Shown here: piece by piece, positions 36,129 to 46,164 of the stretch
Layout: each line of letters opens with the position of its first letter
How positions within the stretch are numbered: position 1 is the first letter of the stretch
Source of the DNA: Chitinophaga pinensis
Lineage (GTDB): Bacteria; Bacteroidota; Bacteroidia; Chitinophagales; Chitinophagaceae
Reading direction: 5' to 3'
Assembly: GCA_945872815.1 (NCBI GenBank)
Contig: CAMCAY010000003.1
Span: forward strand, 1 to 64,000
DNA length: 64,000 nucleotides
Made by a program: the position numbers and the translations under genes
The notes under the pieces: generated by a model
Told to the model about the DNA's origin: nothing
Database searches by the model: none
What the model saw: the letters and a program-made list of their open reading frames with translations, nothing else

Positions 36129-37547
36129 ATGATTCAATCAATGTCATTGTCAATATCGAATTATTTTGAAAATATTCTTGACGAGCTTAAAAATATTTTG
36201 GGAAAAGAATTCGTTTTTGTTGATGAAGAGAACAGAAACAAATATGCTCATGATGAGACGGAAAATCTTCATTTTTTACCAGATATAGTGATAAAACCAA
36301 TTTCATCGTTGGAGATTAGTGCTGTAATGAAATTATGCAATCATTACAAGATACCGGTTACGCCAAGGGGAGCTGGTACTGGGCTATCTGGAGGTGCATT
36401 ACCCTTGAAAGGAGGAGTATTGATCTCATTTGAGAGGATGAATAAAATAATAGAAATTGATGAAAGAAATCTTCAGGTAACTACCGAACCAGGAGTAATT
36501 ACAGAAGTTCTTCAAAATGCTGTGAAAGAAAAAGGATTATTCTATCCGCCAGATCCCAGTAGCAAAGGGAGTTGTTTTATTGGAGGCAATATTGCTGAAA
36601 ACAGTGGAGGTCCAAAAGCAGTGAAATATGGTGTTGTGAAAGATTATGTGCTGAATTTAGAAGTTGTTTTGCCTTCAGGAGAAATAATCTGGACGGGAGC
36701 CAATGTTTTGAAAAATGCAACAGGATATAATCTTACGCAACTGATGGTAGGTAGCGAAGGCACACTCGGCCTTGTGACAAAAATTGTATTGAAGTTAATT
36801 CCCCATCCCAAACATGATTTGTTGATGCTTGTTCCTTTTAATGATTTGGAAAAAGCAGGAGAGGCTGTTAGTGCTATTTTTAGAGCAGGTTTTGTACCCA
36901 GCGCTTTAGAACTTATAGAAATTGACGCATTGAAAATTGTAAGTCGATATCTTGATAATACAATGATTCCGGTTACAGAAGAAATGGCCGCTCATTTAAT
37001 CATAGAAGTTGATGGGAATCACTCTGAAACATTATTCAATGAAATGGAGGCCATTGCAAATCTCCTTACTGAATATGATTGTGGTGAAGTTTTTTTTGCA
37101 GACGATGCTTTTCAAAAAGAAGCATTATGGAAGTTGAGAAGAAGAGCCGCTGAAGCCGTTAAAATAGATGGATACACCATTGAGGAAGATACCGTTGTTC
37201 CAAGAGCAGAACTCCCCAAATTGATCAGAGGGGTTAAGGAATTAGGAAAAAAGTACAATTTCAATGCAGTTTGTTATGGTCATGCAGGCGATGGCAATTT
37301 GCATATCAGAATAAAAAAACCCGGTAGTGTTTACAGTCTTAACAATGAAGAAGTAATTCCTGCTTTGAAGGCACTTTTTGTTTTAGTAAAATCGCTCGGA
37401 GGAACTATCAGCGCCGAACACGGAATTGGTGTTATACAAAAAGAGTTTATGGATATAGTATATACGCCTGTTGAGCTTGAATTGATGCGTGGAATCAAAA
37501 AGATTTTCGATCCTAACAATATTTTAAATCCTGGAAAAATATTTTAA
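36129..37547 (+). CDS. glcD: FAD-linked glycolate/D-lactate oxidase, GlcD-like
   Basis: The 472-residue protein is a vanillyl-alcohol-oxidase-type flavoenzyme. PRGAGTGLSGGALP is the FAD-binding loop (~residue 80), and FAD-linked C-terminal motifs are YGHAGDGNLHIR and SAEHGIGVIQKE. This domain set oxidises D-2-hydroxyacids such as glycolate or D-lactate and passes electrons to quinone. No GlcE or GlcF gene is adjacent. It lies 10 bp after recG and may be co-transcribed. The D-lactate made by the LdhA-like enzyme in this window could be a substrate (speculative). Confidence 0.85.
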   Translation: MIQSMSLSISNYFENILDELKNILGKEFVFVDEENRNKYAHDETENLHFLPDIVIKPISSLEISAVMKLCNHYKIPVTPRGAGTGLSGGALPLKGGVLISFERMNKIIEIDERNLQVTTEPGVITEVLQNAVKEKGLFYPPDPSSKGSCFIGGNIAENSGGPKAVKYGVVKDYVLNLEVVLPSGEIIWTGANVLKNATGYNLTQLMVGSEGTLGLVTKIVLKLIPHPKHDLLMLVPFNDLEKAGEAVSAIFRAGFVPSALELIEIDALKIVSRYLDNTMIPVTEEMAAHLIIEVDGNHSETLFNEMEAIANLLTEYDCGEVFFADDAFQKEALWKLRRRAAEAVKIDGYTIEEDTVVPRAELPKLIRGVKELGKKYNFNAVCYGHAGDGNLHIRIKKPGSVYSLNNEEVIPALKALFVLVKSLGGTISAEHGIGVIQKEFMDIVYTPVELELMRGIKKIFDPNNILNPGKIF

Positions 37548-37549
37548 TT

Positions 37550-38155
37550 ATGAAGTATTTTCTTTTATTGAGTTTCATCTTATTAATTTGTTTGAATTCA
37601 TTTTCACAAAATGAGGAGATTGGAGAATCATTCTTTAAAAAAGAAAATTGTTTTACCGGAGGTACCGGAAATTTTTCATTTGGAGATAATATAACTTCTG
37701 TAGGAGTTAGTCCTTATTTCGGCTATAGTTTTAATAAATTTTTTGACTTGGCTTTTTCATTTGGCATAAATTATATTTCACAGAGAAATGTATACAGCGA
37801 TGGAGATAAATTGCGTCAAACAGTGTATACTCCAGCAACATTTATCAGAGTTTTCCCGGCAAAATTTTTGTTTGGACAACTTCAGTATGAATACAATATG
37901 ATAAAGAATCATTATTTGCCTGGCCTAGGGTCTTATTATTCGTCTGAAAAACAATCTTACCAGTCAAAAAGTATTTTATTGGGAGCAGGCATTTCAAATG
38001 GAAAAGATTTTCCTGCTCAAAAATCTTACTATTATTTTTCCATACTTTGGGATGTAGGAAAAGATGTTCATTCCCCTTATAAAGACAACCTGAACAGAGC
38101 CATACCTATTATCAGAGCAGGTTATAATATTGCATTGTTTCAGGGCAAGAAATAA
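37550..38155 (+). CDS. Outer-membrane beta-barrel-like secreted protein
   Basis: The 201-residue protein has a signal peptide (YFLLLSFILLICLNSFSQ) and then strands rich in aromatic and polar residues, such as GVSPYFGYSFNKFFDLAFSFGINYIS and FIRVFPAKFLFGQLQYEYN. It fits an eight-stranded small barrel (OmpA/OMP_b-brl type), but no specific family is recognised. It is 2 bp after the GlcD-like gene, so the two are co-transcribed. No TonB box or plug is present. Confidence 0.6.
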   Translation: MKYFLLLSFILLICLNSFSQNEEIGESFFKKENCFTGGTGNFSFGDNITSVGVSPYFGYSFNKFFDLAFSFGINYISQRNVYSDGDKLRQTVYTPATFIRVFPAKFLFGQLQYEYNMIKNHYLPGLGSYYSSEKQSYQSKSILLGAGISNGKDFPAQKSYYYFSILWDVGKDVHSPYKDNLNRAIPIIRAGYNIALFQGKK

Positions 38156-38233
38156 TTTTATATAATTTTCCCGGCTTTTTACATTTTGTTTCTATTTCCG
38201 TGTTAATATTGTTGAAATATTATCCAAACTATT

Positions 38234-39736
38234 ATGTCCCCCATTTTGCTTTTTTCATTTGTAATAGGTTATTTTATTTTATTGCTTTGCGTTGCTTGGT
38301 ATACTTCTAGAGGGGCTGACAATGAGTCGTTTTTTATTGGTAATAAAAAAAGTAACTGGATGTTGGTTGCTTTTGGGATGATTGGAACATCTTTAAGCGG
38401 AGTGACTTTTGTAAGCGTACCTGGCGGAGTTGGCGGAAGTAATTTTTATTATTTTCAAATTGTATTGGGTTATTTGCTCGGCTATTTAGTAATAGCTTTT
38501 GTATTATTGCCTCTTTACTATAAGCTTCAATTAACGAGTATTTACACCTATCTTGAACAAAGATTCGGAATAAGTGCTCATAAAATCGGAGCTGCATTTT
38601 TTATTTTATCAAGAGTAGTGGGAGCTACAGCAAGACTTTATCTTGTTATCAATATTCTGCAGATTTTTATCCTTGATCAGTTGGGTGTTCCCTTTATAGT
38701 CACCTCATTTGTAATTTTATTGATGATTATGTTGTACACTTTTGAAGGAGGTGTAAAAACGATTATTTATACAGATACATTACAAACCACCGGCATGTTG
38801 TTGGGGTTAGTTGTTTGTATTGTTGCAATCATAAAAGGGCTTGGAACTGATTTCTCAGGGGCATTGACTATACTGAATGAAAAAGGATATACAAGAATTT
38901 TCAACACGGATGTAAAAACTGGTTCATTCTTTATGAAACATATTATTGGAGGAATGTTCATTGCTATTGCAATGACCGGACTTGATCAGGAAATGATGCA
39001 AAAGAACATAAGTGTCGAAAAACTAAAAGATTCACAAAAAAATATCCTTTCATTTTCTATTGTTTTAATGGTCGTTAATTTGATGTTTTTATTTTTAGGC
39101 GGCATTTTAAGTCTGTATGCTGCAAAGACAAATTTGAATGTAGCTCCCGATGACCTGTTTCCCACAATTGTATTGCAAGGGTCATTTCCTTCAGGTATTT
39201 CTATTTTATTTATAATTGCTTTGGTTTCGGCTTTGTTTCCAAGTGTAGATGGTGCAATTACTTCCCTTACTTCTTGTTTTTGTATAGATATCCTGGGAAT
39301 CAGAAAAACAAGCAACTCTGAAGCTCAAAATAAAAAAACAAGACTAAAAGTTCATTTTAGTTTTGCTGTATTGTTTTTTTTAATGATTTTATTATTTAAA
39401 GCTATCAATGATAAACTGATTATTGATTTTATTTTAAAGTTTGCAGGAGTGACTTATGGTCCTTTATTGGGATTGTTCTCATTTGGAATATTGACAAAAA
39501 GAAGGCTTAATGAAAATTTGATTTCGTTAGTTTGTATACTTTCTCCTCTAATTACATTGGGTATTGATATTTTGAGTAGCCCTGAGTGGTATGAAAAGAA
39601 ATTGCATATTCAATTGGGACTTACTGAAATATCAAAATCTCTTTTTGATGAATATGTCATAGGAAATGAGCTCATACTGATAAATGGCATTTTTACTTTT
39701 GTAGGATTGTTAATGATTTCAAAAAAATCTGTGTAA
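38234..39736 (+). CDS. Sodium:solute symporter family protein
   Basis: The 500-residue polytopic protein has about 13 membrane segments and the SSS-family motifs: SWYTSRGADNESFFIGNKKSNWML near the N-terminus, GTSLSGVTFVSVPG in TM1-2, and the conserved MTGLDQEMMQKNISV and ALFPSVDGAITSLTSCF regions containing the Na+-binding Ser/Thr. It would import a sugar, amino acid, or organic acid with Na+; no substrate can be read. The methyltransferase gene starts 6 bp after its stop. Confidence 0.88.
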   Translation: MSPILLFSFVIGYFILLLCVAWYTSRGADNESFFIGNKKSNWMLVAFGMIGTSLSGVTFVSVPGGVGGSNFYYFQIVLGYLLGYLVIAFVLLPLYYKLQLTSIYTYLEQRFGISAHKIGAAFFILSRVVGATARLYLVINILQIFILDQLGVPFIVTSFVILLMIMLYTFEGGVKTIIYTDTLQTTGMLLGLVVCIVAIIKGLGTDFSGALTILNEKGYTRIFNTDVKTGSFFMKHIIGGMFIAIAMTGLDQEMMQKNISVEKLKDSQKNILSFSIVLMVVNLMFLFLGGILSLYAAKTNLNVAPDDLFPTIVLQGSFPSGISILFIIALVSALFPSVDGAITSLTSCFCIDILGIRKTSNSEAQNKKTRLKVHFSFAVLFFLMILLFKAINDKLIIDFILKFAGVTYGPLLGLFSFGILTKRRLNENLISLVCILSPLITLGIDILSSPEWYEKKLHIQLGLTEISKSLFDEYVIGNELILINGIFTFVGLLMISKKSV

Positions 39737-39742
39737 CATTTT

Positions 39743-40381
39743 ATGGATATTCTCAATCCTAATGCAGCATCCTATTCCCTGTTTCATTCTTCTGAAACAG
39801 ACCATTTACTGCAGTTGATTGAAACTGAAACCTTGCAAAATCATGCTCATTCTCACATGCTTAGTGGCAGTGTCCAGGGGAAGTTTCTGGAAATGATTTG
39901 CAGAATGATCCATCCTTTCAATGTACTTGAAATAGGTACTTTTACAGGGTATAGCGCCATTTGTTTGTCAAAAGGTCTACAGGAAGGTGGCAAGGTTCAC
40001 ACTATCGAAATCAGAGAAGCTGATGCCCTGAAAGCTGTCTCCTATTATGAACAGGCTGGTTTGGAAAATAAAATTTGCCAGCATATTGGTTGTGCAAAGG
40101 ATATTCTCACTAAACTTCAGGAAAAATGGGACCTTGTATTCATTGATGCAGACAAGGTTAGTTATATTGATTATTACGAGTTAACTTTGCCTAATATTAA
40201 AAGTGGTGGTTGGATGCTTGCAGACAATGTGTTGTTTCATGGGCAAGTTTTTGAAGAGCAAATCAAGGGTAAGAATGCCCTGGCGATGGAAGCTTTTAAT
40301 AAGCATGTATTGGCCGACAATCGGGTAGAACAAGTTTTGCTGACAATCAGAGATGGAATAACTTTAATCAGAAAATTATAG
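39743..40381 (+). CDS. Class I SAM-dependent O-methyltransferase
   Basis: The 212-residue protein belongs to the catechol/caffeoyl-CoA O-methyltransferase type. The SAM-binding LEIGTFTGYSAICLSKGL is near residue 72, and DLVFIDADKVSYIDYYE and LADNVLFHGQV carry the Mg2+-binding Asp/Asn residues. The substrate is unknown; it may be a phenolic compound. It lies between a transporter and a wall hydrolase in the same orientation with short spacing, so part of a polycistronic run. Confidence 0.88.
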   Translation: MDILNPNAASYSLFHSSETDHLLQLIETETLQNHAHSHMLSGSVQGKFLEMICRMIHPFNVLEIGTFTGYSAICLSKGLQEGGKVHTIEIREADALKAVSYYEQAGLENKICQHIGCAKDILTKLQEKWDLVFIDADKVSYIDYYELTLPNIKSGGWMLADNVLFHGQVFEEQIKGKNALAMEAFNKHVLADNRVEQVLLTIRDGITLIRKL

Positions 40382-40401
40382 TTTGTCTCAAAAAATAAGT
40401 C

Positions 40402-41532
40402 ATGAATATGAACTGTATAAAATTATTATTCATTTTTTTATTTTCAACAGTAACTTCAATTGCACAGAAAATAACTGTTCAGCAATATTTAGACAAATAC
40501 AGAGAAATTGCTGTAAGTGAAATGATAAGAAGCGGAGTTCCTGCTGATATCACATTGGCTCAGGGTGTTCTTGAAACTGAAAATGGAAACAGCGATCTTG
40601 TTAAAAGATCCAATAATCATTTTGGTATAAAATGCAAGGAAACATGGACGGGTGAAAGGGTTTATCATGATGATGATGAAAAAGGTGAGTGTTTCAGAAA
40701 ATATGATAATGCAGAAGAAAGTTACAGAGATCACAGTGATTTTTTAAAAAACAGACCCAATTACACAGCTCTGTTTAAATTAAATCCGACAGATTACAAA
40801 GCATGGGCTTATGGTCTTAAAAAAGCCGGTTATGCAACTAACCCAAATTACCCAAAAATTTTAATAAAAACCATTGAAGATTTTAATTTAAATCAACTTT
40901 CAATTGATGTTGTGAAGTCGGATAATTTATTTCAGGATACTGTTAATAATAAAAAACAAAATACTGCGTCCATAGTTGAAAAATCAATTCAAAAATTCAA
41001 CGGGATATTTAAAAGTAAAAATCCTTCTCTATCGAAATTCAATGGGCTAAATGCATACTATGCAGAAGCAGGGGTGTCGATGTTGGCAATAGCATCCAAC
41101 TTTGACATACCGCTCAGTGATTTATTGGAATTCAATGATTTTCAAACAGATGGTTTATTGCAGGAAAAACAATGGATTTTTTTAGAAAAGAAACCAAAGG
41201 AATCAAAAAGAGATTATTATGTGACTACTGCTTACGAAGGCATCCATGGTATTGCCCAGCTAAATGCTGTTCAGATGAATACTCTTATAGAGTTAAATGG
41301 CCTTAATCTGTTGTCTGTAGTAAAACCCAATACGTATATAAAACTAAAGACCAATGCAGAAATACCCCAAACCATTAACGGACAAAACTCTACAAAGCAT
41401 CAAGTAAAATCCAAAGAAGGTCTTTATTCTATTTCTAAAAAATATAACGTAAGTGTTGAGCAGATAAAAAAATGGAATAATCTTCAATCAGAAGAATTAA
41501 CAATAGGTCAAGAATTAATAATTTCCAAATAA
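40402..41532 (+). CDS. Secreted glucosaminidase with LysM-like repeats
   Basis: The 376-residue protein has a signal peptide (IKLLFIFLFSTVTSIAQ), a mannosyl-glycoprotein endo-N-acetylglucosaminidase-type domain at about residues 22-165 (ITLAQGVLETENGNSDLVKRSNNHFGIK includes the catalytic Glu) and C-terminal peptidoglycan-binding LysM domains. The last LysM (HQVKSKEGLYSISKKYNVSVEQI) is clear; two earlier copies around 220-270 and 275-320 are degenerate. It would cleave the glycan strands of peptidoglycan during growth or division. Location is periplasmic. Confidence 0.88.
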   Translation: MNMNCIKLLFIFLFSTVTSIAQKITVQQYLDKYREIAVSEMIRSGVPADITLAQGVLETENGNSDLVKRSNNHFGIKCKETWTGERVYHDDDEKGECFRKYDNAEESYRDHSDFLKNRPNYTALFKLNPTDYKAWAYGLKKAGYATNPNYPKILIKTIEDFNLNQLSIDVVKSDNLFQDTVNNKKQNTASIVEKSIQKFNGIFKSKNPSLSKFNGLNAYYAEAGVSMLAIASNFDIPLSDLLEFNDFQTDGLLQEKQWIFLEKKPKESKRDYYVTTAYEGIHGIAQLNAVQMNTLIELNGLNLLSVVKPNTYIKLKTNAEIPQTINGQNSTKHQVKSKEGLYSISKKYNVSVEQIKKWNNLQSEELTIGQELIISK

Positions 41533-41540
41533 AAGTGCAT

Positions 41541-42077
41541 ATGTCTATTATTCAAGTTCGTGATAAAAAGTTTAAAATTTATATTCCAGAAAATGAAATT
41601 CAGGAACAAGTTAAACGTATTGGTAAGGAGATAAACAGAGATTATGAAGGTAAATGTCCCCTTTTCATAGTTATTTTGAATGGCTCCTTTATGTTTGCAG
41701 CTGATTTGTTTAAAGAGTTTACAATAGACGCAGAGGTTTCTTTTGTTAAACTAGCATCTTATCAAGGAACAAAAAGTACAGGTCAGGTTGTTACCCTAAT
41801 TGGTTTGGATCAGAATATCGCAGGAAGAGACGTTGTAATCATTGAAGATATTGTAGATACAGGAAAAACGATGCAGGAATTTTTACCTAGTTTAAATAAT
41901 CTTTCACCCGCATCGGTTAAAATTGCAACACTGCTTCATAAGCCGGATGCTTTGGAATACCCAATTAAATTGGATTATATAGGATTCAATGTGCCAAATA
42001 AATTTTTATTGGGTTATGGCCTGGATTATGATGGAATAGCAAGAAATCTAAAAGAGATTTATCAGTTAACTGATTAA
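41541..42077 (+). CDS. hpt: Hypoxanthine phosphoribosyltransferase
   Basis: The 178-residue enzyme salvages hypoxanthine and guanine using PRPP. The PRPP-binding loop VVIIEDIVDTGKTM lies around residue 98-111, and the NGSFMFAADL segment contains the conserved cis-peptide region. The ATG at 41541 is preferred over the track's GTG at 41535 because only two residues differ and ATG is the normal start. It starts 9 bp after the glucosaminidase stop, the end of a co-oriented run. Confidence 0.93.
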   Translation: MSIIQVRDKKFKIYIPENEIQEQVKRIGKEINRDYEGKCPLFIVILNGSFMFAADLFKEFTIDAEVSFVKLASYQGTKSTGQVVTLIGLDQNIAGRDVVIIEDIVDTGKTMQEFLPSLNNLSPASVKIATLLHKPDALEYPIKLDYIGFNVPNKFLLGYGLDYDGIARNLKEIYQLTD

Positions 42078-42126
42078 AATAACTAACGGTAATGGATATT
42101 CGTAAATTAATTACTTGGAATATCTG

Positions 42127-43953
42127 ATGCAACTGAAAAAAATATTACCATATCTGATTTCTATACTATTTGCTACTCCTGCTTATAGTCAATATTATAT
42201 TAGAGGAGAAGTGGTAAATGAAAAGAATCAACCCCTTCCTTATGCCAAGATATTCCTACATTCATCTAGAACAGTTTACAATTCCGGTGCAGTTAACGGA
42301 TCTTTTGGGTTTATCACCGGCAAATTGAATGATTCGCTTACTGTAACACTAGAAGACTATCAGCCTCTTACAATCGGAATTCAAGCAGATGAATGGCAGC
42401 ATATAATTTTAAAACCATCTGCTCTCGCAACCAGTAAAAATCCATCCAGATTAAGTTCTTTATCAAATGTTTTTGGTCAAAATCAATCTGAAAAAACCAT
42501 AACAGATGATGAGACATATTTTAAATTGGTAGAAAATGAATTTATTCAAACTGATCAAACTTCCGGAACAGGGTTTTCACTTAATGTAAACAAAGCTTCT
42601 TACGGTAATGTCAGACGATTTATAAATATGGGAAGTCCTGTTCCTCCTGATGCAGTAAGAGTAGAAGAGCTCTTGAATTATTTCAATCTGCTGTATACAA
42701 AACCAAAGGACAATAAAACATTTAATGTAGAAACACGCTTAACCTCTTGTCCGTGGAATGAAAATAATCAATTGTTTTTCCTCAATGTCAGTGCAAAAAA
42801 AATCAATCTAAATAATATCCCCCCAGGAAATTTTGTTTTTTTAATTGATGTGTCTGCAAGCATGGATTTGCCTAACAGACTATCACTGATTAAAGCCGCA
42901 TTTCAGTTGTTTGTAAAAAATATAAGACCCATAGATACGATTTCTATTGTTACTTATGGTGAAAAAGTTGAGGTTGCATTGTCTGCTGTTTCAGGATCAG
43001 AAAAAAATAAAATTTTACAAACCATTGATAAGTTGGAGGCATCCGGAGAAACACCCGGTGAATCAGGATTAAAACTTGCTTACCAAATTGCGCAACAAAG
43101 TTTTTGCTCTGAAAGCAATAACAGAATTATTCTGGCAACTGATGGCGATTTTAATGTTGGAGAAAAAACTGAAAAAGGACTGGAAGAAATTATCGCAAGA
43201 GAAGGTCAAAAGGGGATTTATCTTACTTGCCTGGGCGTTGGAACAGGAAATTTTAAAGATTCAAAACTACAGATATTGGCAAAAAAAGGAAATGGAAATT
43301 ATACTTATCTGGATAACTTGGAAGAAGCGGAACGTGTATTTGTAAAAGAACTTACTCAAACACTTTATGCTGTGGCCGATAATGCTGTAATGAATATACA
43401 GTTCAATCCGTTTTATGTGAAAAAGTACAGACTAATAGGATTTGACAACAACAAGGAGTTAATACAATCAGATGTGAAAATTTTAGAGGGAGGTGAAATT
43501 GGAAGCGGAAGTTCTGTTATCGCATTATTTGAAATTGTTCCTACAGAGGAAAACATTTGCTTCGAAGAGGATAGGGATGGAGCAATGGATATAGCTAAAA
43601 TGGGATTAACCTATAATCAATTAGCAGACAGCAATACGGTTAAAAACAATTTTATTTCTTGTGTTAATTTTTCCAAATTGGATAGTCTGGAAAAAGAGTA
43701 TCAATTTGCCGCTGCAATAAGTATGTTTGGGTTAAAAATAAGACAATCGAAATATTTCAAGAATGTAAATTGGGATATTATCAAAGCCTTAGCCAATAAA
43801 TCAGCAAATAGGAACATCTACCTTCAAAATGAATTTATAGGATTGATTGAAAAATCAAAGAAAATTTATCCGGATCCGGTAAAGAGGCAATTTAAAAAGA
43901 ATCGGCTACGTGTTTATTTAACCAAACATTTCCCTTATTTTTTCAAAAAATGA
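42127..43953 (+). CDS. vWA-domain protein, YfbK family, with a carboxypeptidase-regulatory domain
   Basis: The 608-residue protein begins with a signal peptide ([17 protein letters not shown]). A CarboxypepD_reg-like beta-sandwich (~20-95) precedes the YfbK-type region, with [33 protein letters not shown] typical of this group. The vWA domain starts at [14 protein letters not shown] (MIDAS DxSxS) at about residue 238, and a C-terminal helical domain ends the protein. It is predicted to be a periplasmic or surface metal-dependent adhesion scaffold. The ATG at 42127 is chosen over TTG at 42115 because it begins the signal peptide. Its last 36 bp overlap the convergent dnaJ. Confidence 0.82.
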   Translation: MQLKKILPYLISILFATPAYSQYYIRGEVVNEKNQPLPYAKIFLHSSRTVYNSGAVNGSFGFITGKLNDSLTVTLEDYQPLTIGIQADEWQHIILKPSALATSKNPSRLSSLSNVFGQNQSEKTITDDETYFKLVENEFIQTDQTSGTGFSLNVNKASYGNVRRFINMGSPVPPDAVRVEELLNYFNLLYTKPKDNKTFNVETRLTSCPWNENNQLFFLNVSAKKINLNNIPPGNFVFLIDVSASMDLPNRLSLIKAAFQLFVKNIRPIDTISIVTYGEKVEVALSAVSGSEKNKILQTIDKLEASGETPGESGLKLAYQIAQQSFCSESNNRIILATDGDFNVGEKTEKGLEEIIAREGQKGIYLTCLGVGTGNFKDSKLQILAKKGNGNYTYLDNLEEAERVFVKELTQTLYAVADNAVMNIQFNPFYVKKYRLIGFDNNKELIQSDVKILEGGEIGSGSSVIALFEIVPTEENICFEEDRDGAMDIAKMGLTYNQLADSNTVKNNFISCVNFSKLDSLEKEYQFAAAISMFGLKIRQSKYFKNVNWDIIKALANKSANRNIYLQNEFIGLIEKSKKIYPDPVKRQFKKNRLRVYLTKHFPYFFKK

Positions 43954-45084
43954 TTTTTCATTTTTTTCGGGCTTTGGAACAAAGTTTTCAGATGCTTTCA
44001 TTTTTTCCAACATTGATTTTTCGTCCTCGTTTATATGTTGTGGTGTCCAGATGTTGACATGTATTAACTGATCTCCCTTTTCATAACTATTAACCTGAGG
44101 AAATCCTTTACCTTTTAAACGGAATATTTTTCCGCTTTGTGTACCAGTAGGTATTTTAATTTTAGCTTTTCCATCAATGGTTGGAACTTCGAGTTGTGTT
44201 CCGAAAACTGCATCAGGAAAAGAAATATGCAAATCAAAAACAACGTTGTTGCCATCTCTTTGAAGTTGTGGATGTGGTTCTTCTTCAATCAGAACAATCA
44301 GGTCTCCAAAACTACCCCCTCTTTCTCCAATATTTCCTTTTCCACTTATGCTAAGTTGCATCCCTTCCTGCACGCCGGCAGGGATATCAATGGTCACCGT
44401 TTCATCTCCGTAAATTCGTCCTTCACCCTTGCATCCTCCGCATTTTGCAGTGATGGTAGTTCCATCTCCATTACAAGTAGGGCATGTTGTTACGGTTTGC
44501 ATTTGTCCTAAAAAAGTATTTTGTACTCTTCTTACTTGTCCACTTCCACTACAGGTTCCGCAGGTTTGCACGCTGTTTTTATCCTTAGCACCGCTTCCAC
44601 TACAAGTAGTACATTTTACATACTTTTTTATTTTAATCGTCTTTGGGGCGCCCTTCGCCAATTCTTCATAGTTCAATTTTATTTTAACCCGAAGATTACT
44701 TCCCCTTGCCCCACCTGACTGACCTGATCTTTTACCACTCCTGTTTCCAAAAAAACTTCCAAAACTGTCATCGCCGAAAATATCACCGAATTGACTGAAA
44801 ATATCGTCCATGTTCATTCCACCACCACTGAAACCACCACCACCACCTCTTCCCTGAGAGAATGCATTATGCCCAAAACGATCGTATTGGGCTCTTTTAT
44901 TGCTATCATTTAAAACTTCGTATGCCTCTGCCGCCTCTTTAAATTTATCTTCCGCAGTTTTATCTCCGGGATTTCTGTCAGGATGAAATTGCATGGCAAC
45001 TTTTCTGTAGGCCTTTTTAATTTCCTCTTGTGAGGCTGATTTGCCGATACCTAGTATTTCGTAATAATCTCGTTTATTTGACAT
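43918..45084 (-). CDS. dnaJ: Chaperone DnaJ
   Basis: The 388-residue type I J-protein has a J-domain with HPD ([10 protein letters not shown]), a Gly/Phe-rich linker ([12 protein letters not shown]), four CxxCxGxG zinc repeats ([32 protein letters not shown]) and a C-terminal substrate domain. It delivers unfolded proteins to DnaK. It follows grpE by 30 bp, so the two form a grpE-dnaJ operon; dnaK is not in the window. Its 3' end overlaps the convergent vWA gene by 36 bp, encoding the last ~12 residues of both. Confidence 0.97.
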   Translation of the reverse strand: MSNKRDYYEILGIGKSASQEEIKKAYRKVAMQFHPDRNPGDKTAEDKFKEAAEAYEVLNDSNKRAQYDRFGHNAFSQGRGGGGGFSGGGMNMDDIFSQFGDIFGDDSFGSFFGNRSGKRSGQSGGARGSNLRVKIKLNYEELAKGAPKTIKIKKYVKCTTCSGSGAKDKNSVQTCGTCSGSGQVRRVQNTFLGQMQTVTTCPTCNGDGTTITAKCGGCKGEGRIYGDETVTIDIPAGVQEGMQLSISGKGNIGERGGSFGDLIVLIEEEPHPQLQRDGNNVVFDLHISFPDAVFGTQLEVPTIDGKAKIKIPTGTQSGKIFRLKGKGFPQVNSYEKGDQLIHVNIWTPQHINEDEKSMLEKMKASENFVPKPEKNEKSFFEKIREMFG

Positions 45085-45114
45085 TTTTATTAGAATGCAG
45101 TTTTATAATGAATG

Positions 45115-45669
45115 TTATTTTCCAACAACAACTTTTGCGAAACGAATTATTTTTTCATTTAAATAATACCCCTTTTCCAATTCATCAATCACTTTGCCTT
45201 TTAATTCATCTGGTGATTCAATTTCAGTTATCGCTTCATGTTTTTCCACATCAAATTCCTGGTGAATACTGTCCATAGATTTTAATCCCTTTTGTTGTAA
45301 AATAGTTCTAAGTTTAGTAAAAACCAATAAAGTTCCTTCGTTGGCTTGGTTATGATCAGCGCTTGCTTTTATTTGTTTTTCAGCACGGTCGCAATCATCC
45401 AATACTTCAAGTAAGGAAGAAATAATTTCTCTTCCTGCAGTTTGAATCAATTCAATTCTTTCTTTTGAAGTTCTACGTTTGTAGTTGTCAAATTCTGCAA
45501 ATAATCTGAGATATTTATCTTTTTGTTCCACTACTTCTGATTTCAGTTTTTCCAAATCAGTACCTTCAGAAACTGTGAGGTTCTCTAACACTGAATTTTC
45601 AGTATTTTCAGATGTCTCTTGTACATTCTCATTTACTTGATCCTCCATATTTGTATTATTTTCTTCCAT
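45115..45669 (-). CDS. grpE: Nucleotide exchange factor GrpE
   Basis: The 184-residue protein has an acidic, disordered N-terminus (residues ~1-40) and a long coiled-coil helix (LKSEVVEQKDKYLRLFAEFDNYKRRTSKER), then the C-terminal beta-wing with GLKSMDSIHQEFDVEKHEAI and the closing LNEKIIRFAKVVVGK. It releases ADP from DnaK. It precedes dnaJ. No CIRCE or sigma-32-like element is clear upstream. Confidence 0.95.
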   Translation of the reverse strand: MEENNTNMEDQVNENVQETSENTENSVLENLTVSEGTDLEKLKSEVVEQKDKYLRLFAEFDNYKRRTSKERIELIQTAGREIISSLLEVLDDCDRAEKQIKASADHNQANEGTLLVFTKLRTILQQKGLKSMDSIHQEFDVEKHEAITEIESPDELKGKVIDELEKGYYLNEKIIRFAKVVVGK

Positions 45670-45776
45670 AATGAATTATTTTTCTAGGATAGTTTATATT
45701 CAAATATATTGCCAATCCCTTTGAGGCAGTCATTTTGACACAAAAATTGAATGAAAAATAAAAAGAAATGCTAAAA

Positions 45777-46115
45777 TTACCTTAGAACTTGGAATTTACC
45801 TGATTCAAGAACGAAGTTGTTCTTATCCCTTAGCTGATAGATATAAATACCGCGATAAAATTCCTCTAAATTGATATTTGTTTTGTAAGAAATATTCTTT
45901 AACTCGTAGACTTTTTTTCCCATGAAATTGAAAATCAATAAAGAATATCTATTGTTGTAATTTTTCTGAAAATCAAAATTAATGGCTACTGATGCGGGGT
46001 TTGGGTAGTATCTAAGTATTTTACTTCCCCATTGATCTCCTAAAGTTCTTATTTGAGAGAAACTGTTTGAATGGAAACCTGCGGTTAATATTAATATGTA
46101 TAGTATTTTCCTCAC
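45777..46115 (-). CDS. Small protein made almost only of a T9SS type A sorting domain
   Basis: The 112-residue protein has a signal peptide (KILYILILTAGFHSNSFS), ~14 linker residues and then a T9SS CTD: ILRYYPNPASVAINFDF, YSLLIFNFMGKKVYEL, YRGIYIYQLRDKNNFVLESGKF. PNPA plus the ...YxGxY and K..F pattern is standard type A. There is no cargo domain. It is either a tiny secreted surface peptide, a processed anchor or a truncated gene that still has start and stop. It lies between grpE and a peroxiredoxin, all in one direction, with moderate gaps. Confidence 0.75.
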   Translation of the reverse strand: MRKILYILILTAGFHSNSFSQIRTLGDQWGSKILRYYPNPASVAINFDFQKNYNNRYSLLIFNFMGKKVYELKNISYKTNINLEEFYRGIYIYQLRDKNNFVLESGKFQVLR

Positions 46116-46164
46116 TACTATGAAGTTAGTGTTATTTGTTTGAAAATCAAAAAATCTTTAAAAA

